A stretch of DNA of 24,931 nt from Isochrysis galbana (GCA_018136815.1 JADDIW010000035.1:1-24931), one strand, 5' to 3'. Counted from the stretch's first letter, positions 1 through 8,690 are shown. The notes: a model not told the origin generated them from the letters alone. Translations and numbers: made by a program.

Positions 1-112
1 AAGTCTGGTGAGAATGTCCATTAGCTGCACACCGATGCATTCAAAGCGCGCGGATGGCATATCCGCCATCGCGGGTAGGATGGTCCTAATGATCATTAAC
101 TATTGCGCTCAC

Positions 113-920
113 CTGTCAATAAAGCGCACGCACTCGGGAAAGTGCGACTCCAGCTCGAGCCCTGCCTCCGGCCTGTCATGAAGCGGAACTCGGAGGTATG
201 ATAGATGGGGCATCTCGCCGAAGAAGTTTGACAGGTCTTCGGTCACATTTAGGATGTGCCTGATGAGAGCGGCACGAGGCAGGCCTACTGTCAAGGTTCG
301 TGTCTCATTTTCCTCGTGAGCTGGCACCAACGCTGCTGAGAGGTCTGGGATAAAGTGGCCACAACTCACGTGACACCAAGTGCCTGCAGCCTGTCCGTGT
401 CAGAGGCGGTCACACGGTCACCAAGGAATAGAAAGTTCTCCAAGATCTCCCCTCTCCAGCTATTTTGGAGGAATTCGGAGTGGGCGGAGTCACTGCAGGA
501 GCCGATCTCAAGGGTGAGCGACTGCATACGAGTCGGGCGCCTGGGGCTGCGGCGGCACAGGAGTAGAACGTGCTCGTCAGACGCAGGTCCAGGCCGAGAC
601 ACCGAAGGCTTAGGTGCTTGTTTCCATCTGAAGTGCGATGTTGTGCATGGGCTTGGGATGTGCAGGAAGCAGACGCACTGTACTGGGCTTTGGTCTGGCG
701 AGATGGGCGAGTCATTGTTGTCCGACGGGGTGCGCATGGCTGTTTCCTGCTGCCGCTTTAGCCTGTCGAGCTCCAGCTTGGAAGCCTCTGAGGAGTAGAC
801 GAGTCGAGCGGGAGCAGAGCGAGTCTTGTGTATAGCACGCAGTCTCTCATCACCACTGCCAGGCCTGCCGCTCTCATGCCTCGGCTTGCGCAATGGCTCG
901 ATCTCGCCCTGGACAGCCAT
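113..920 (-). CDS. dual-specificity protein phosphatase, N-terminal part (runs off left edge)
   Basis: The product is predicted to dephosphorylate phospho-Tyr and phospho-Ser/Thr. The first exon runs from ATG at 920 to 370 and ends in a GEILENFLFLGD block, typical of the start of a DSP domain. A GTGAGT donor (369-364) and a CAG acceptor (262-260) define a 110 bp intron. Joining the exons gives LQALGVTHILNVTEDLSNFF, the classic DSP strand, so the splice is well supported. Exon 2 (259-113) carries YLRVPLHDRPEAG, whose Asp is the expected general acid, then a helix ending in RFID. A second donor (GTGAGC, 112-107) follows. The next exon, which should hold the HCxxGxxRS loop, is at or beyond the edge; a possible acceptor ends near position 7. 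Residues between the ATG and the DSP domain are low in similarity to anything I recognise, so an extra intron there is possible. The start is the first ATG downstream of the CT/GA-rich tract. Confidence 0.82.
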
Positions 921-1017
921 AGGCAAAGACAGGCTGCTGCACATTCGAAAGACGTGGGTGGGAAGGAGGGGAACGCTTGGGGGAGGACGGCCGCGGGGGG
1001 CGAGCCTTGCCAGTCCC

Positions 1018-1304
1018 TCTTCTCTCTCTCTCTCCCCCCACCCCACTCCTCCACTTCTTTCTCTTCCCTATCTCCGTCCGTTTCTATTCTATCTGTCTCT
1101 TTCTCTTCCTCGCGCGCCCTCCACCCCCCATCTCTCTCCCCATTTTTTCTCTCCTCCTCTCCCTCTGAGTCCCGCAGCCAAAACGGTCGCGGGACGACAG
1201 CAGTCAGCGTCTCTCTCTCTCCCTCCCTCCCTCTCCCTCTCCCTCTCTCCCTCCCTCCCCCCCCCTCTCTCTAAACCTCCCTCTCCCCAACCACCGCAGT
1301 CAGC

Positions 1305-1369
<65 letters not shown>

Positions 1370-1390
1370 TCCCTCTCTCCCCAACCCCCG
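1018..1390. repeat. CT-rich low-complexity tract with a (CT)n microsatellite
   Basis: The stretch is almost pure pyrimidine on the plus strand. It includes an uninterrupted (CT)n run at about 1305-1365. Two imperfect units of about 95 bp (1199-1296 and 1297-1390) both begin with GCAGTCAGCGTCTCTCTCT and end with AACCTCCCTCT..CCCCAACC, so the block looks like a local tandem duplication in which one copy expanded. It lies upstream of the divergent phosphatase gene. Open frames through it encode only Ser/Leu/Pro or Arg/Glu repeats and are not taken as genes. Confidence 0.9.
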
Positions 1391-1654
1391 AAGGAAGGGG
1401 GGGGAGAGGAGTCGCGAGATCCAATCCTCTTCTCATCTCTACTCTAGACTCCACTTATGCCTGCCACCTCATCTCCTCGGATCGCCCCCTCTCCTCGTTT
1501 TCAGTTACAACAGGCAGCGAAAAGCTCGTTTCCACCTGACCGACGAGCGATCGTAACGGCCCGGAACGGGAGAGAGCGCCGCCAGACGATCTCATTGGCT
1601 TTGGTTGCGAGGAGAGGAGAAGTTCCGAGGGTCAGCGTCTTCCCTCTTGCCTCC

Positions 1655-1960
1655 ATGTTCAGATTCAGTAGTGGGGGGGGTGCGCTCGAGCCGTTTGTTC
1701 GGAGGAGTGAAATCATCTCGAGGTTGCCGCCGTCCTCCCCAACGGCGGCAGCGACGACCCACTTCCTAGTGGGCAAGTGGGCATCCGTGCAAGAGATCGT
1801 CGAGATGTGGGAAGAGCTCCCGCTGCGCGAGGCTGCGAGGCTCCAGACCAACGAACGCAAAACCGTCGACCACCGTTTCAGCGGCGTCGCACCGCAACAG
1901 CGCAACAGCGGCAGGTTTGATGACAAGCGCGAGTGGCAGCCGCTGGTGAAACTGCCGTAG
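1655..1960 (+). CDS. hypothetical small protein, 101 aa
   Basis: I do not recognise this protein. The frame is open far upstream (from about 1457), but the ATG at 1655 (GCCTCCATGTTC) is the best start because the sequence before it is low complexity. The product is basic and soluble, with an N-terminal Ser/Gly/Arg-rich stretch that could act as a mitochondrial presequence. A predicted amphipathic helix follows (VQEIVEMWEELPLREAARLQ, residues 45-64), then a charged tail ending in EWQPLVKLP. No membrane segment is seen. An AT-rich stretch with ATAAATAAAGAAAA follows the stop by about 20 bases and could hold the 3' end signal. The opposite strand is also open over much of this interval, so coding status is uncertain. 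Residue variety in the C-terminal two thirds is better than in the shadow frames. Confidence 0.42.
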   Translation: MFRFSSGGGALEPFVRRSEIISRLPPSSPTAAATTHFLVGKWASVQEIVEMWEELPLREAARLQTNERKTVDHRFSGVAPQQRNSGRFDDKREWQPLVKLP

Positions 1961-2621
1961 ATACAACAATATCGCTGGCGGATAAATAAAGAAAATTATT
2001 TCATATTCTCGCCGCGCACGCGACTCTGGACTCTGGACCCACTACCACTACTCTCACGCAGGCGTTGTACACCCCCACTCCCCCCGCCCAAACACAATCA
2101 GGGGCTTTATACTACAAAATAAGGATAGGGCGATCGAACAGGTTTTCTATTAGGGCCTACGCATACGACCCCCGAACCCCGAGAGAAAATTGGGGTCGTC
2201 CGAAAATCGGAAATCGGATGAGTTTCACGGTCCTTATATTACAATATCACAGTGAGGGAGATGCAGGGCATCCCAAAAATTGGAGTTTGCTGATTGCTGA
2301 TGTTTGATGTTTGAACGTACAAGTACAAGTACAGCAAGTGTAAGTTGTAAGTTATCTAGAGGGCGACGCGAGGCGTTCGGCCCTTGTCCCTTGTAGCTTG
2401 TAGCAGAGCTGCCCCTCCTTTGCCCTTTGGTTCACTGAACAAAACGGTCCTTCCCGCGTGCAAACCCCCCCCCCCCCCCGTGCGAGAGAGAGAGAGCCCA
2501 AATACGCCCCCCCCCCCCTCCCCAATCCCCAATCCCCGATATGTAGACTCGCCCAGGAAGGGCCCAAATACCAAATACATATTAGTTATACGATAATAAC
2601 TATCAGTAAACTGATAGGGTC
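1961..2621. other. intergenic, with repeat fragments
   Basis: No credible gene is seen. It holds a copy of a dispersed motif (TAGGGCGATCGAACAGG, 2126-2142; relatives at 18277 and 23490). It also has poly-C runs at about 2466-2479 and 2507-2518. The 17-mer CCAAATACCAAATACAT at 2564-2580 is shared exactly with the MITE-like element at 4752-4768. Confidence 0.6.
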
Positions 2622-3405
2622 ATGGAGCGCGCGCCGCTCCCCTCCTCCCCTGCCGCCACCCCCGCCGCGCCGGCCGAACGGGCCGCGACCACGGCCGCGC
2701 CACAGAAGCGCGCGCGAGGATCACCCAAGCCTGAACAGGTGAGCACGAGCCACGGCCCGTGCCGCCTCCCGCAAGCCCCACACCACCAGGGCGCCAGCAT
2801 GGCCACCATGGCCACACAGACAAGCCACCCCCTCCAGCCGCCAGCAACCAGCCCCAAAGTGGGTCTGGGAGCCGACAGCACTCCTCCCATAGGGAAAGCC
2901 CTCGGGCTGGGCCCCTACAAAGTCGCGGCTCAGGCCTCGTGCGCAAGCACGAGACCCTGACCCGACAAGACAACCCATCACACCCCAGTGTGGGCCTGAG
3001 CTCTGTACGCATCACTGTATGCACTGAGCACAGGCCCAAGGGCCGTACATCCAGCGCGGCCTACAAGCCTGTCACGAATGGGCCACCAGGCCTCACCCCC
3101 ACCCTCTCCAAGCGAGAAGGAACCAGCAGGTCGAGGGTGCACCCCTTGACAGGAACTGCACAACACTCAACAGCCCCAGGGGACAACAAGATACAACAGT
3201 TGTACAACACACAGCCCTCATGGGCGCACGCGCGCATACGAAAACGACACGACAGCGCTGCAACGCAGCACGCCACAGTCATCCCAATCACCCTTGCAGC
3301 ACTAACCAACCCTTCCACAACACCGCACAGGTCGCACTCAACATGGAGGACTCCCAAGAAATGGAGCCCTGCCTCTACCTACCATTGGGCCCGGCCAGCT
3401 TTTAG
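2622..3405 (+). CDS. possible two-exon hypothetical protein or TE-derived ORF (tentative)
   Basis: This is a tentative model. An ATG at 2622 opens a 39-codon, Ala/Pro-rich exon ending KRARGSPKPEQ, which contains a nuclear-localisation-like KRAR cluster. It is followed exactly by a GTGAGC donor at 2739. A pyrimidine/A-rich stretch and CACAG acceptor at 3330 lead in the same phase into 24 codons (VALNMEDSQEMEPCLYLPLG...) that stop at 3405. The implied intron of 592 bp is five times longer than the other introns here, which counts against it. The interior between the two is open in several frames with no recognisable domain. The coding end abuts an AT-rich insertion-like sequence, so the gene may be a truncated transposon ORF. 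I do not recognise a family. Confidence 0.22.
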
Positions 3406-3626
3406 CTTTTCGCGAATTTTTTTGAAAAAAAAATTGGCCGAAACCTGGGCGGGCAAGCGGGAAGCTAAGGGGGCAGCACGAAATTTGGGGTCAGTCACGG
3501 GGCGCTGGCGCCGGCGGGCCGGCTGGGCGGCTGGGCGAGCAGAGAGGGGGAGGGGGACTGTGGTGAAGTTTCGTTACGGGTTTTAACGACAAAATCACCT
3601 GGCCCTCTTTTGACGGAACGCGACTT
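3406..3626. other. AT-rich homopolymer patch followed by GC-rich spacer
   Basis: CGCGAATTTTTTTGAAAAAAAAATTGG (about 3414-3440 overall) is an A/T hairpin-prone patch just after GGCCAG. A comparable GGCCAG-then-TTCGGAAATTTTTTTCGAAA arrangement occurs at 11543-11573 at the broken end of the gypsy fragment. The following 180 bp are GC-rich without a convincing ORF. Confidence 0.4.
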
Positions 3627-3773
3627 CGATACACTGAGAGAAGACGGAAGACAGTCATAGAACGTTTGATGACATCGAGAGAAAGTAAGAGAAGAGGCAG
3701 TATACCAATCGACGAGACCTTGAGGCTTAAAATAACCCACCGGTTAGAAGTAAAAGTCTGTCATCGTAGGGAA
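3627..3773 (+). repeat. direct repeat, left copy (147 bp)
   Basis: It begins CGATACACTGAGAGAAGACG and ends GTCTGTCATCGTAGGGAA. It matches 4203-4356 almost base for base: one substitution (ACGTTTG versus ACATTTG) and a 7 bp deletion relative to the right copy (AAAATAACCC here versus AAAATAACAAATAACCC). Sequences outside both copies are unrelated. Confidence 0.93.
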
Positions 3774-4202
3774 TACGACACTCCCCGACTAAATTCGAGT
3801 CGTCCCGACGAGCGGTATGGAAAGAGAACGAAGTAACCGAAATAGAAGAAATCCAGAATTAGAGCGGCGAGGCAAGAGAAACCAAAGATAACCGAGAAAC
3901 GAAACGTTGAAAGCGACGCTTAAAATAGAAGACGAGAGCACCCGTGGGCCCGTTGAGCACAAATTCGGAAGCTTGACGCGGCGACCTATTTGTACGCATC
4001 GTCCCACCCATTTCTCCCTTTTACAGGAGTTTTGCTCGGGTGTTGCGGTGGGTGCAACCGCAGACGACACGCGTCTCATCTCCTACAAATAACGGCAATC
4101 AACGAAGAAAGAGAAACAATCTGCAACAACAACGAAAGAGAGGGAATGATTCCGAAGACACGGTCGGAGCAACGAGAGCAGACCTCGCTGGGGAGCTACA
4201 AC

Positions 4203-4356
4203 CGATACACTGAGAGAAGACGGAAGACAGTCATAGAACATTTGATGACATCGAGAGAAAGTAAGAGAAGAGGCAGTATACCAATCGACGAGACCTTGAG
4301 GCTTAAAATAACAAATAACCCACCGGTTAGAAGTAAAAGTCTGTCATCGTAGGGAA
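4203..4356 (+). repeat. direct repeat, right copy (154 bp)
   Basis: This is the partner of 3627-3773, with the same first and last bases. It carries an extra CAAATAA that reads as a short tandem duplication inside AATAACAAATAACCC, the only length difference. Confidence 0.93.
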
Positions 4357-4620
4357 GCAAGGCATTCATCGTTATAATTCTCTGCTTTCTCTCGTTCTCG
4401 GTCAAAAGCTTCGCGTGGACCCCTATGATCTTGGGTTGGAGTGCCCTCTCTCTTCTCTCGACGTATGTATGTCTCTCGAAGAACGGGAAGCGGGAAGTTT
4501 CCCCACCCTTTTTCGTATGGGTGATACGCGTGCCACTCCCACCTGTGTTGGGGCATCAGCTTGTCACCTCACATCAGTTGAGCTTATATCAGCTTACAGA
4601 CCTCTATCAGCCATCAGCTA
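4357..4620. other. intergenic
   Basis: I see no gene or structured repeat apart from several ATCAGC(T) words near 4555-4620, which recur just after the adjacent inverted-repeat element. Confidence 0.5.
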
Positions 4621-4821
4621 CCTAGATGGGAAATAAGTATTTTCCGTATTTGGCTAGAGGCTAGAGGCCAAACACATATGTATTTGGCTGTATTTGAAGC
4701 GCGTCCTGGGTTGTAGGCCTCGAATGTATTTGAAATGTATTTGGCCGGAGGCCAAATACCAAATACATTTTTTTGTATTTGGCTGTATTTGCAGGCCCCA
4801 ACACCGTATTTCCCATCTAGG
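4621..4821. mobile_element. MITE-like element with 15 bp terminal inverted repeats
   Basis: CCTAGATGGGAAATA (4621-4635) is perfectly inverted as TATTTCCCATCTAGG (4807-4821). The 201 bp element has no ORF. It is built of repeated GTATTTGGCTGTATTTG words plus a strong internal hairpin, AATGTATTTGG...CCAAATACATT (about 4733-4768). ATCAGCT occurs one base before the left end (4613-4619) and directly after the right end (4822-4828). This could be a 7 bp target duplication, but ATCAGC words are common in the flanks. A 17 bp internal word also occurs at 2564-2580. Confidence 0.72.
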
Positions 4822-4989
4822 ATCAGCTGTTATCTATTATCAGCCCCAACCAAGGCTCCAAAGCAAGACATTATCAGCTTATATTGGCTTTCTCTTTCTC
4901 ATTCAGTCTCATTCACACCAACATATTCACTCAAGCTCGGACTCGGGCCGAAGAAACCCCCGAATGGGCCTCGCTGAATGAAGACGAAG

Positions 4990-5192
4990 TGAACCCAAAA
5001 GAAGAAGGTGCAACCTGAGGTCCAGTTGACTCGCCACCCTGGGTACTCCTAGAGTACTACTTGTACCTACTCCTAGTACTTGACGTTCTCACCCTGGGTA
5101 GATTCTCCTACTCTAGAGTAGTGAGAAGAAAGGAGCCCGAGAATTGAAGGGACGTCGGTTGGTCGTCGACGTGGACGGCGCGCGCGCGCGGG
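4990..5192 (+). promoter_or_regulatory. likely promoter/5' leader of the Acl4-like gene
   Basis: The segment upstream of the ATG at 5193 contains CACCCTGGGTA twice (about 5034-5044 and 5091-5101). It also has several CCTAGAGTAC/CCTAGTACT words and the perfect 14 bp palindrome CTACTCTAGAGTAG (5108-5121). GGTGCAACCTGAGGT near 5007-5021 is the reverse complement of a word found at the 3' ends of the repeated element elsewhere in the window. The regulatory role is inferred from position and symmetry only. Confidence 0.35.
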
Positions 5193-6420
5193 ATGGGGAA
5201 GCGGTCTTCCGGCGCGCTGAAGGGCACAGCGGGTAAGGGCTCGTCTGCGGAGGAGGTGGAGGGTTTGCTCGAGGAGGCGCGGGTGTGTCTGGATCAGCTT
5301 GAGCCGCAGCGCGCGCTCGAGGCCTGCCGCGCCGCTGTTGCCCTCGACAACGGCTCGGTTGCCGCGCTGGATGCACTCGCGGAGGCGGCGCTCGCATGCG
5401 GCGAGGCGGAGGAAGCGAAGCAGGCGCTTAGTCGCTCGGTCGAGCTGTCACCATCGGGCGGCGCCGGGAGATACATGTACCTGGGACAGCTCTCAGACGG
5501 TGCGGACGCGCTCGCCTGGTTCGCGAAGGGTATTGCCGGGTTGCGTGACGCGCTTGCCGCCATTGACCAGACAAGCGGCTCACGTGACGAGCTGCATGAG
5601 GCTTGGATCGAGGCAACCAACGCGCTCGCCGTCGGTCTGTGTTCAGTGGCAGAGATCTACCTCACTGATGCCTGTGACGAGCCCGATGCGGAGCAGACAT
5701 GCGACGCGCTCACAGCGGAGGCAGTCGAGCTTGTCTCTCGTCTGCCGCGCGCAGATGTGGTTGAGCCATTCCAGACGCGTGCATCCCTCAAGCTGTCGCA
5801 GCAAGATGAGGAGGGGGCCGAGCCGCTGCTACTCAAGGCGCTTGATATTGTGAGAAGGGCTGGAGATGACGAGGACACCGAAGGGATTGGTGAGGGGGAG
5901 GCAGGGGAGGTGAAGGGCAGCCGGACGAGCCGAACTAGGGGAGGTGCTCAAAGCTCATCTGCGGGAAATGAGCCGGCCTCCAGCGAGGAGCCGCCTCCGG
6001 AGATGCCGTCCATTGAGTTGCGCCTTTCGCTGGCCAAGATGTTGATGGAAGTTGGCAGAGCTGCGGACGCTCTCGAGGTGTTGCAGGGCGCTCGCGTGGA
6101 GGACGATGATTCGTGCGAAATCAGATATTTGCTTTGTACCGCCGCGTTGTTGACAGGAGAGGTGAGTACAACTTGAGGGTGGCGACATGTGTGAGGGTGG
6201 GATGGCTTTGCGGCACTCTGCACTAGCTGCGCTTGCGACATCTCACTCCTTTGCTGCGCACTGTCGTCAGGTGGAGCTTGCGCGAGAAGAGGCGACTGCG
6301 GCGATTGAGTGGGTGAATTCGCCTGCGTGCCCGCCTGAGGAGCGAGAGTGGCTCGAGCAATTGCAGGATGCTCTGAATGACGCGAATGATGCTGCGGGCG
6401 GCCAGATGGCAACCGATTGA
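5193..6420 (+). CDS. ACL4: TPR protein, probable assembly chaperone of ribosomal protein Rpl4 (Acl4 family)
   Basis: In yeast, Acl4 binds newly made Rpl4 and delivers it to pre-60S particles in the nucleus; the same role is inferred here. Exon 1 (5193-6161) and exon 2 (6271-6420) flank a 109 bp phase-0 intron with a GTGAGT donor and TCAG acceptor, giving 372 aa, close to the yeast length. Residues about 20-90 form two TPR-like helix pairs (LEEARVCLDQLEPQRALEAC, then LAEAALACGEAEEAKQAL). YMYLGQLSDGADALAWFAKG (94-113) and the EIYLTDACDEPDAEQTCD block (154-171) are family hallmarks. An acidic low-complexity linker (about residues 228-270) precedes a last TPR (LRLSLAKMLMEVGRAADALEVL). The C-terminal helix VELAREEATAAIEWV comes from exon 2. 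The start ATG lies after a GCGCGCGCG run; no upstream in-frame ATG competes. Confidence 0.88.
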
Positions 6421-7378
6421 TCTTGGTCTGCCTCGCTGCTCCCGCGCTGCCCATGGTTCGCCGCCCAGACCGTGGCGATCGGTATTGGCTAGGTTGAAGT
6501 CCAAAACCGGGCACTCAATCTGAACTATTAGCTAGGTTGGGGCCGTCATGCGTATGCATAGAGTAGTGGAATGGGCAGTAGGAAGTGCGGGCCTATCAGG
6601 ATCGAGAAAATAGAACACACATACATCGAACACGGAAACGAACACCGCACGAGCGACTAGGGATATCACCCGGGCGCGAGGGGCAAGGCACCCCGCAAAC
6701 ACAAAACCCCAAGGGGAAAGCCGAATGGCTGGCCCCCCACAACGCGGCACCTTAGACCAAGCCGATACTCGACTGCGCGCCAAGAGCTCCCCCCCCCCCC
6801 CCCCACGTTCCCACGCTAGGCCCAAAGTAGTGCACATGGGCCGACCCCTCGAAACCGAAGACAAAGGAACGAGGCGGGCAACAGAAAGGGGAGCGGGAGT
6901 GGGGCAAGGGCGATGTCCAGCGGAGGTCCTAGGGGGAGGAATACTTTGTAATACATCTAGCTAGTAGCGTAGCAGTAGCAGGCACCTTCAAGAATTTTTT
7001 CAACCAACCACCAACCACCTAGGCAAAATCTTTCACCCTCTCTCTCGTTTTAGTTTTATCTTTCCTCGTCATCGTACTCAGCGACATCAGTCTTTGCCTC
7101 GCCTGTCCGCTGTCCGCTCCCTCTCCCCGCGCTCTCGGTATTCGGGTAAATAATTAATACTACTAATAATTAATATTATATCCTAGCCACCCACCCCCAC
7201 TAACTAGCTAAAAAAAATCTTCTTAAACATTTCCCGCTACGTATGCGGCGTGAGGCAGCTTGCTGGTACACCTCCCTACTACCCAACCTTAACCCCTGAC
7301 AACCCCCTTCCCCTTCCCCAGTTCCCTCTCTAGTGGAGGAGCTGGTTCCAGGGAGGCCGCGCGCGCTGCTTCGGCCGG
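6421..7378. other. intergenic, no gene seen
   Basis: This stretch has a poly-C run (about 6790-6803) and an AT-rich segment around 7148-7180 (AATTAATACTACTAATAATT). Open frames on either strand are short and compositionally biased. The last part (7300-7378) lies directly before the truncated end of the repeated element. Confidence 0.55.
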
Positions 7379-7819
7379 GAAGTCGTCTTCTTCACGGACA
7401 GCCCCGATGGCCTCGCGTTCAAGGTGTCCTTGACGTGCGACGATCCGATAAGCGCCCATGAGTTGGAGGAGGTCGTCACCACCACGGCCTTTTGCATCCA
7501 GCACCCCCGGCAGCTCTTGCTGGGAGATTGGAAGTATGACTTTGCACGGTCGTGGTCCGCGGCAACCAAGAGCGCGGCCGAGAGCCTCCAGCGAGCGGGG
7601 AATCAGGAGCTCTACACAATTGACATCCATCTTGTGAACCGCACCTCCTTGGCGAGTTATGACGACGCCGCGATCTCTCAAGTCATGATCACACGCATGC
7701 TGCAGCTCATTCACACGCTTGCAGACGGAGTGGCGGTCACTAGGGCGAAATGCATCCTGGAGACTCCTAGGGAATCGCTTGCCTTTTCCTTTGAAGCAAA
7801 CGGCGTTGAAACTGTGTGA
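7379..7819 (+). pseudogene. truncated ORF2-like gene of the repeated element
   Basis: The reading frame remains open to TGA at 7817-7819 and aligns with the last about 147 residues of ORF2 in copy 2 (DSPDGLAFKVSL..., LLLGDWKYDFARSWSAATKS, LYTIDIHLVNRTSLASYDDA, ending NGVETV). It has no ATG at an equivalent position and lacks the N-terminal half. Differences from copy 2 are scattered, and several are silent or conservative (for example I/V, N/R, V/L). No protein family is recognised. Confidence 0.6.
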
Positions 7820-8128
7820 AGTCTTCTGAAGACGTCGCCATCTGCTCAGCGTGCTGGCCATGGGCGTGCAAGAGCGGACGTCAGCAGTCTGACGCCCACT
7901 TGGTTGCATTCTTCAACTCGGGCAGCCGGCATGGTTGCATTCTTCGTAACAAGGGCAGTGGGCATGGTTGCATTCTTCAACAAGGGCGGGACGATCGTCC
8001 AAGTTGGAGTGGAGCGGCCGTGGGTCTACGTCCAAGTTAGGGGCCAAGTTAGGGGTCAGTAGAAATTTTATACCTAAATAGACAGGATGGGTGTGACAAA
8101 AAAAGGGAACCTCGAGTTGCACCTTCTT
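7379..8128 (+). mobile_element. 5'-truncated, internally deleted copy of an unclassified repeated element (copy 1)
   Basis: From GAAGTCGTCTTCTTCACGG onward the sequence tracks 20131-21246 with better than about 90% identity by eye. Identity ends abruptly on the left, and on the right at GAGTTGCACCTTCTT. Relative to copy 2 it lacks about 340-400 bp containing the membrane-protein ORF. A short shared word (GTGGGTCTACGTCC, 8018-8031) survives on the distal side, so copy 1 is best read as a deletion derivative. A truncated 5' end with a conserved 3' end is typical of target-primed retrotransposition, but no reverse transcriptase is seen. Confidence 0.7.
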
Positions 8129-8592
8129 CTAGCGCCCCTCGTCTTCTTTAACTAACAAGGCGGCTTGCCTTCATTTGTTCTCCTTTCCCTCACTCTCACC
8201 CTACCATGAGCCCCCCCGCGAGCACCCCGAAGGAGAGGCCCAGGAGCACCCCGTACGCGACGAGAACAGCATCGCCTTGGCTCGGCATGAGGGCGCGCCC
8301 CGAGAGGGTCTCCTTCGACAACGCCTGTGCCATCCACAACGCCTGGGGAGCCTACTCGCCGCTCGCCCTCCCACCCCTAGGACTGGGACTCCCTCGTGGT
8401 GGCCCCGCATCGCGTATTTGGAAACGAGGGGTACCAAATGAAGGCAAACGACCTTAACAAGGCCAGAAGACAAGTTATCGCTGGAGGGGAGAGCCTCCGC
8501 TCCCCCCTCCCCTCCCTTTTTCCTTCTTCCTCCTCTCTTCCATGCGGGCGCAGGCCCATGGCCATGGCCCATGGCCCATGGCGCGCGCCTGC
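8129..8592. other. intergenic with one weak ORF
   Basis: An ATG at 8206 (ACCATGAGCCCC) opens an 83-codon frame rich in Pro, Arg and Ser with no recognised domain; I do not call it a gene. A CATGGCC/CATGGCCC reiteration lies at 8558-8582, immediately before the terminal repeat at 8593. Confidence 0.4.
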
Positions 8593-8690
8593 GACCCCGG
8601 ATGGGACAATAGGCTTCTAATAGGTTCTATTGAGAGGTCAAAAAAAAGGCCCACCAGACCTGTTACCTGTTAATAGGTACTAGGTAATAG
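8593..8690 (+). repeat. solitary terminal repeat of the CCCCGGATGGGACAA family
   Basis: The sequence starting CCCCGGATGGGACAATAGGC is, over about 95 bp, the near-exact inverted copy of 18962-19056 (the right end of the MITE-like element at 18673). Shared words include CTTCTAATAGGTTCTATT and CAGACCTGTTACCTGTTAAT. No opposing end is found nearby, so this is a solo or broken end. Confidence 0.8.

Larger units (their letters stand above)
3627..4356. mobile_element. candidate miniature LTR-type element (TRIM-like)
   Basis: Two near-identical direct repeats of 147 and 154 bp enclose 429 bp with no plausible protein, which is the layout of terminal-repeat retrotransposons in miniature. Against this, the repeat ends are not clean TG...CA. 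I also see no obvious tRNA-complementary primer site beside either repeat, nor a flanking target-site duplication. A segmental tandem duplication is therefore an alternative. The internal part is A/G-rich on the plus strand (many GAGAGAAAG and AACAACAACG blocks). Confidence 0.45.

Noticed and set aside
366..1046. Phosphatase start at 1046 instead of 920
   Set aside because: The extra 42 residues come from the GA/CT-rich tract and are biased; the ATG at 920 starts normal-looking sequence.
826..1539. 237-codon plus-strand frame with Ser-Leu repeats
   Set aside because: It is produced by the CT microsatellite; no domain is present.
8206..8457. 83-codon Pro/Arg-rich plus-strand frame
   Set aside because: It lacks a domain and a supporting splice or stop context; overlapping frames are equally open.
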